Shown here piece after piece: positions 58,131 through 64,000 of a DNA stretch of 64,000 nt (position 1 is the first letter of the stretch; the number at the start of each line of letters is the position of its first letter). This DNA comes from Parietaria judaica (taxonomy: Eukaryota; Streptophyta; Magnoliopsida; Rosales; Urticaceae). The DNA is taken from NCBI GenBank assembly GCA_954871525.1, contig OX940869.1, positions 24,456,001 to 24,520,000 on the forward strand, in the 5' to 3' direction. Under the pieces are notes generated by a model that saw nothing but the letters and a program-made list of their open reading frames with translations, ran no database searches and was not told the origin of the DNA. The position numbers were made by a program, and so were the translations under genes.

Positions 58131-59021
58131 TATAATATATAAATCAAATTATCAATTCAAAATTCAAAAGGTATCTTATTATTCAAGAATTGAAGACTAT
58201 TTCTCGTCGTCTTTTTTTTTTTTTAGTTATAAGCTCACAGCCTTGCACATTAAAAAAAAAAACAAAATTGGTCAATCATTAATGCAATTAACTAATTAGC
58301 GATTAAATTATTATGTATCATTGATTGAAGGCCTTCTTTTTTTCTTTTCTTTTTTATTGCAAAGCGTGTATCATTTTATTGTAAAATAAAAAAAATTCAA
58401 CCCCTTAATGTGTATTTAAAATAAAGAAATTCTCTTTTTATACTTTTATTTTTATTTTTGTAAAAATATATTCTTTATTTAATTTTAAAAAATAATTTTT
58501 TTAAAAACAAATATTGTATTTCCATCAAGTATAATACAAAAGTATATAGAAATACAATGTTACAATAATGAATAAGAATTAATTTTGGATTTGAAAAAAT
58601 AGATGTGGTGAATATAAATATAAATATAAATATAAATATAAAAATAAAATATATTTTAGTTATTTTTAATTAGAAATAGATGTTTAAAAATTAAAATAAC
58701 AGAAAAAAAAACTCTTTAAAATATGAAAAGAAATAAATTTAAATACATAGATTTTTTCCATCCACAGCTAGTCGGTGAAATAGCCAAAGCCACCGTTAGG
58801 TCATGGTTTTTTGCATTTTAGACACAGCAAAAGATAAATACATAAAATAAATAAATAAAATGCCACGTCATCAGGAAGCCCCAACAGAGCATGTAATCAA
58901 CGGTCCCGATATCACAAGGTCCAACGCAGTTCCCAATCCAACGGCCCTGTATTTTCCAATTTATAAAACACAATAAATAAATAAATAAATTAGGGTTCTT
59001 CTTCGGTCCCCACTGACTCGG
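58131..59021. other. AT-rich upstream region of the VDAC gene
   Basis: Contains poly-T/poly-A runs and a short (TATAAA)n-like tract at about 58612-58650. A TTAGGGTTC telo-box-like site lies near 58990. No gene seen. Confidence 0.4.
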
Positions 59022-59029
59022 TATATATA
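59022..59029 (+). promoter_or_regulatory. TATA box of the VDAC gene
   Basis: TATATATA lies about 115 bp upstream of the VDAC ATG at 59140, with a T/C-rich leader in between. Confidence 0.6.
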
Positions 59030-59139
59030 CGAGGCCAAGTTCATTTGCTCCATTTTTCGCCTTGTCCGAGCGATTCCTGGTTCCATTTCCGCCATTTTTG
59101 CTTCGCCTTCGAGCTTCAGTTCTCTCCCTCTGAGGAAGA

Positions 59140-61317
59140 ATGACCAAAGGTCCGGGACTCTACACCGACATCGGCAAGAAAGCCAGAGGTTCGCTTCCTT
59201 TCTCTCTCTCTCTGGAATAGTCTCTCGGCGTTTAATTTAGGGTTTGTTCGGTCTGTTCATTTGGTTTCTGGCTTTGTTTTGGTGCAGATCTTCTCTACAA
59301 GGATTACCAGCTCGACCACAAGTTCACCGTCACCACCTACTCTCCTACTGGAGTCGTGAGTTTTTTTTTTTCAATCTTTCAGAGATCTGTGTTAGCTGTA
59401 GACTACGCGATTCTAGGGTTTTGAAATGTCTGGTTTTGTATCTTTGATCTTTCTCTTTTAATTTGGGGGTTTCCTTGGAATTCGAGGTTTATGATTAATC
59501 GTAGAAACAAGTGATTGTTGAATTTGTGATGGATGTTTTTCATTCGTTATGTTGTTCGCGATGATCGAATTCGAGTGTAGAGTAATGCATTAGCCTTGTG
59601 ATTAATAGCGACTGTTCTTGGCTTCTTGCTGTACTTATACTCTTTTTTTGTTTAAATTCCTTCTTATTGGCGTAGGCGATTACATCAACCGGAACAAAGA
59701 GCGGCGAGCTGTTTCTTGCTGATGTTAGCACTAAACTCCAGAACAAGAACGTCACCACCGACATCAAAGTCGACACCAACTCCAATGTAAGCATCTTCTG
59801 TTTTCATTTATCGTTCGGTTCTCCTCGCGTTATGTTCACGTTTTATGCGCAAGTAGGAGTTTGTTATCAATGAATCTCTTATCTGCGTCTTCGATAAATA
59901 ATTGAATTTTAGTAGTTTATTTATCACATTTTCTTCAAGTGCTGGTCAACCAATCAGCATCATATAGTAGAATTGAAGTAACGGTTTACAACTCAGTTGA
60001 TATTCGTATCTCGTGAAGCAGTTGTCTTACTGATAAAATGAAATGATCGATTTTATATGTTGTTTTTATTGCTTTTCTTCTTTTTATTTCCTTCTTTTTT
60101 GTCTATTGACTGAATGCTCTCTTTCATCAGCTCTTCACAACTGTGACTGTCGATCAGCCTGCTCCTGGGCTGAAGACAATATTGAGCTTCAGACTTCCTG
60201 ACCAAAGATCCGGCAAGGTAAGCAATAACATGTATTTGTATTAATTATGTGTACTGTTAACAATTATTAGGTTTTATTTAGAATTAATCGGCAAAGTATG
60301 ACTCTATACTTACTGAATGCTCGTGAAACAGTTGGAGCTTCAGTATCTGCATGATTATGCGGGTATTAATTCTAGCATTGGGTTGACAGCAAATCCCATT
60401 GTTAACTTCTCTGGTGTTCTGGGGACTAATGCTCTTGCACTTGGCACTGATCTGTCGTTTGACTCGAAGACTGGCAATTTCACCAAGTGCAATGCTGGTC
60501 TGAGCTTCGCCAACGCAGACTTGATTGCATCATTGACCCTGTAAGTATCGACGTCCTATTTTGTGTTTTTTGTATTCGTAAAATAATATACATTTTTGCA
60601 TTTATTGAGCAGGGATTAGTCTAGCTTTAATGATTTTGCCATCTGCTTCGGCGTTGCCAATATTTATAAAATATGGGTTTTACGTGTTTTTGGTGGTTTT
60701 TTGTTGAGTTAGAACCGAATAATTATCCATGCTCCTTAAACTTATTGTGCTCTTGTAGTTTTTTTTTTTTTTAGAAGTTTCCCTGAATTTGTAATATGTT
60801 GTAATTTTACTCTTGATCGTTTCAAAAATCAGTAGTTTTTGTCTAGTTTTTGGGACGAGATTTTTATCGGACAGGGGACAATTGATAGGGTATTTAAGTT
60901 GAGGGGTAAAAACTGCAGAAAAAATATTATGGGGGAAATAATGACAAGACGAGCTGTTATTCTTAAACATGTAACGTTTCTTGTCTGATGAACACATCCT
61001 GATGACACAGAAACAACAAGGGCGATACCCTGAGCGCTTCCTACCACCACACCGTCAATCCCTTCACGAACACCGTTGTCGGTGCTGAGGTGGCCCACAG
61101 CTTCTCAACCAACGAGAACACCCTCACCGTTGGAACCCAGCACGCTTTGGATCCATTGACCACGGTCAAGGCCCGGATCAACAATGTCGGCAAGGTCAGT
61201 GCCCTGGTCCAGCACGAATGGCGCCCAAAATCGTTCTTCACCATCTCAGGGGACGTCGACTACAAGGCGGTTGACAAGAGCGCCAAGTTCGGATTGGCTT
61301 TGGCCCTCAAGCCATGA
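59140..61317 (+). CDS. VDAC: Mitochondrial outer-membrane porin (VDAC)
   Basis: Six exons join in phase: 59140-59188, 59288-59355, 59676-59786, 60131-60217, 60332-60540 and 61011-61317. They give 276 residues, the standard plant VDAC size. The sequence starts [20 protein letters not shown], the typical N-terminal helix. Beta-strand segments of the 19-strand barrel follow ([82 protein letters not shown]). The channel passes ATP, ADP and other metabolites across the mitochondrial outer membrane. The exon layout with a very short first exon is usual. An AATAAA signal lies near 61446. No disruption is seen. Confidence 0.97.
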
Positions 61318-62560
61318 GCGAGATGTTAAGCTAGGAATGAGGAGCGTAGCATAGTTGTCGTTTCAGAGTTGAGACCGTTTCTCTTTTCTCGTTCCAATGC
61401 TTATGCTTCTGACATTAAACAAAGGTGGTTTTTTGGATTGTAAAAATAAAATTTACTTGGTACCGTAGACGTTTCCGAGTTTTTGCACTCCGATCAGCCC
61501 ACTGTTGAGAAAGGGCGGTGAAACCTGTTAAGGAGGGTTTTGAGTTTAATTGGTTCTCTAATTTTCTCAGGCTATTCCGCAAATTTTCCATGATTCTGGT
61601 GTGGTCTTTGATTGCTTTTGGAGAAACGTTTGGTTTTGTGTCGTTTAATATTTTGGACTATTTTAAATACAGATACAAGGTTGCTTCGCTTAATGTTGAT
61701 GAGAAACTCAGTATTAAACGACACCTCGTAAATATGTTGTAATTTTATGCTCAGAAAATATGAGATATGCCATTCTTTTTTAGACTTCGTGTCCAAAACA
61801 GCTAATTATTTTCCAACTAATTTGATTTGTTGTCATATAATAATTTAAGGGTTATTGGTGGCATATGTTTTCAAGTTATACTTTTAAGTGGAGCGGCTTT
61901 AGATTTAAGGGTTTTTTTTCTTTTCTTTTAAAATGTACACAGATTGTGGTTTATTACGGGTTTAAAAGTTCATCCTTTTTTCTTAAGGGAGTTAAAGTGC
62001 AAATTGTTTTTATTGTTTTTAGGGATTTTTACCCTTTTATACCCTCAACTTTCAATTTTAACTAAAATATACCCTCAAATTTGTAAAACAACTAAAGTAC
62101 ACCCTCAATGTATGAATTGACAATTTTACCCTTTATTTTATTTTTTATTAATTAAAATGAATTAAAAAAACCCTAAAATATTCATCTGTGTCGTTTGAAA
62201 TCGTTGGTTTTTGTTTGAGCTCGCGTGTCGCCTTCATCTCCGTCGCGTCACCTCCGCCGCGTCGCCTCAGTCTCTGCCGCGTCGCCTCCGTCTTTGGTAC
62301 GTCGCTTCGCTACGCCGTCTCTTCGCCTCTCTGCTCCGCCGCAAGTTCTGTCGCTCGAGTCTGTGTCGTCTTTCTGTGTCATTTCTCTGTGCCGTCTCTC
62401 ACCTCTCTGCAAACGTTAAATTCTCGCTGCCGTCTTCGAGACGAACCAGGTTCGTACTCACAGTCCTTGATAAATTTTTTGTTTATTAAAACTAGCAAGT
62501 TTTAATACTAACGACAACTTTTTTTTTTTCAAGCAATAATGGCAAGGATGAATAGGTTTA
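61318..62560. other. VDAC 3' UTR and intergenic DNA
   Basis: Downstream of the polyadenylation region no gene is supported. From 61900 to 62160, T-rich phrases such as TACCCTCAA recur (TATACCCTCAA near 62038 and 62072, ACACCCTCAA near 62100). A CGCCTC/CGTCGC-rich stretch at 62215-62345 is of low complexity. Confidence 0.4.
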
Positions 62561-63035
62561 ATGGTCAATACTCGAATGCTTGAAGAAAAAAATGATTCTT
62601 CTTCTGATGAAGATTATTTATATGAAGAGGATGATTGTTCAGATGACACGGGAGCATTGTTGATTTTGTTTGTGAAAGAAAAGACTTGGAAGATGAAATT
62701 TTGGGCAACATATCAATTGAGCGACCACTTATGTTTAAAAAGTTATTTATTGCAATGTATTTATGCATTCAAGGGGTTTTAAAAGGGTGCAGACCATTTT
62801 TTGGAGTAGATGGATGTCATATCAAGGGGCATCACAAGAGAGTCTTTCTTAGTGCAGTTGCCATAGATGCAAACTTACAAATCTATCATTTTTCTTATGC
62901 TATCGTTAAAAAAGAGAATACTTCAACATGGGAGTGGTTTTTGTACTATGTTAGCAAGCATTATTTGATGAGCTTTGCCCAAATAAAGTGTGGATTATTA
63001 TTTCTGACAAACAAAAGGTATTTATAAATGTCTTC
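62561..63035 (+). pseudogene. MULE transposase fragment (second family)
   Basis: An acidic stretch (DSSSDEDYLYEEDD) is followed by the catalytic-domain segment GCRPFFGVDGCHIKGHHKRV, FLSAVAIDANLQIYHFSYAI, KKENTSTWEWFLYYV. This is the typical MULE block with the first catalytic Asp (VDGCH). Shifting frame near 62990 gives VWIIISDKQK, the second Asp region, so a frameshift separates them. The fragment then stops. It is unlike the 16.7-kb MURA and belongs to another MULE lineage. Confidence 0.72.
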
Positions 63036-63394
63036 CGGTTGTTTATAAATATTGACAAATATTTTTATGAATACTCAAATATATTTGGTATTATTGAGCC
63101 TCTTAAAAATGACTCTTGTATCTGATTCGGTCAGATTTAAAGGAATAAGAGCGTTTGATTTATTTTTTTAAAAGCCTCTCAATAGCACTTAATGCCTCTG
63201 ACCGATTCAGACTCAAATCTCTCACTTAATGCCACTTATTCATTTATTTTGATTTTCTATTTTTCTTCTCTCTCGTTTTGCGATTGTTTTTCTTCCTCAA
63301 TCGTTGCAGCTGACCTCTCCCTCTCTTTCTTTATCTATATCCTCTGCTCTGAGAGTCTGCCATCGGAAAGCTCGCAACACAACCAATTTCGACT

Positions 63395-63830
63395 GTGAAG
63401 AGCCATTCCAAGACTCGCTGCCAATCGCCCCGAGGATGGGCGCGTGGTGGAGCTGACCACAGTGGCGCTGCGCAAGGCCATCGACCGAGCGGCGTCGAGC
63501 TTCTCCCAGGTCTATTTTTTTTTCTTCAGCTTCTCTTTCTCGTTCCCCCCTGTCGCTCGACCACTCTCCTCATCTCCTCTTCATCGACCTCCTCCTACTA
63601 GCGGCGTTCCTCGAATGGCAGCGATCTTCCGACCATCAAGATCTGACCTCGCCGGCGTTGGTGTCTCAGCCGCCCACTCTCGCCGGCTTCGTCGCCGAAT
63701 CACCGGCACCGTAGACCTAGGCGCGAGTCGCGCAATCGGAAATTCCGCAGTGGAGAGGCTGAAGGTAGCGAAGCTCTGGCGAGTCTTCCAGCAATCGGCG
63801 ATGGTGCGATTCTCAGGCTCACGAAGATGA
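63395..63830 (+). other. Possible gene start at the right edge, unrecognised
   Basis: GC-richer sequence than its surroundings. One frame reads NRPEDGRVVELTTVALRKAI, then DRAASSFSQ, and meets a GT at 63511, which would fit an exon end. Upstream is a pyrimidine-rich tract. I do not recognise the protein, and a stop precedes it in the same frame. The evidence is weak. Confidence 0.25.
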
Positions 63831-64000
63831 GGTATTTCTTCTCCTTCTCTTTGGATACGAATTCTTCTGCCATTGTTTCCGTAAAGTGAAGTTCTTTGAG
63901 GAAGTTTAGTTTCTATGCCTTACTCTGTGGTGTATTGATTACAGTCTAGAACACTGAAACTATGCTTAATGAGCTAGATTGAGTATAATAATGGCACTAT

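Overview
The window is nuclear DNA from a flowering plant, most likely a eudicot. Genes are split by GT-AG introns in AT-rich sequence. Recognisable products include a PIN-type auxin carrier, a plant V-ATPase d subunit, the FACT subunit SSRP1 with an HMG box, a WRINKLED1-type AP2 factor that keeps the 9-bp micro-exon of that family, a pectate lyase and a mitochondrial porin. The species cannot be named from the sequence alone. All exon joins were made by hand from reading frame and GT-AG boundaries.

Layout. 1-8222: a Ty3/gypsy chromovirus (Tekay/Del-like) in minus orientation, with two nearly identical 2.1-kb LTRs, a decayed pol and no visible gag. A second copy of its PBS/leader at 1-230 shows the window starts inside a tandem arrangement that shares one LTR. 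It lies directly upstream of the last two exons of a V-ATPase subunit d gene (8493-8844, +). 10343-14072 (+): F-box/WD40 gene. 15.5-27.5 kb: a large Mutator-like (MULE) island, containing a frameshifted MURA transposase (+), an unrecognised decayed ORF (+) and, convergent to MURA, a DUF1985/coiled-coil/Ulp1-protease gene (-). Its non-coding parts are filled with about 55 copies of AGCGGT/ACCGCT, mostly as TAGCGGTA. 27752-29773 (+): intronless membrane protein gene. 31386-32275: hAT-like element with an 8-bp target duplication. 32515-34845 (-): WRI1-like AP2 factor. 38283-38639 (-): first exon of a Rav1/DMXL-like WD40 gene, frameshifted. 39185-46069 (+): SSRP1. 47625-49974 (-): pectate lyase. 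53302-55829 (+): PIN8-like carrier. 59140-61317 (+): VDAC. 62.6-63.05 kb: another MULE transposase fragment. Fold-back (MITE-like) elements of one family lie at 15.48, 46.41 and 57.64 kb.

The host genes are unrelated single-copy-type genes and form no pathway cluster. The candidate undescribed system is the 15.5-27.5 kb MULE island. A transposase, a DUF1985/Ulp1 protein, no visible terminal inverted repeats and one short motif repeated through introns and intergenic DNA but almost absent from exons together resemble VANDAL elements. In those elements a DUF1985-type protein (VANC) acts as a sequence-specific anti-silencing factor by binding a short dispersed motif. Here the motif would be YAGCGGTAY. 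This is inference; the transposase is broken and the DUF1985 gene carries four in-frame stops, so the copy itself looks dead, but autonomous relatives may exist in the same genome.
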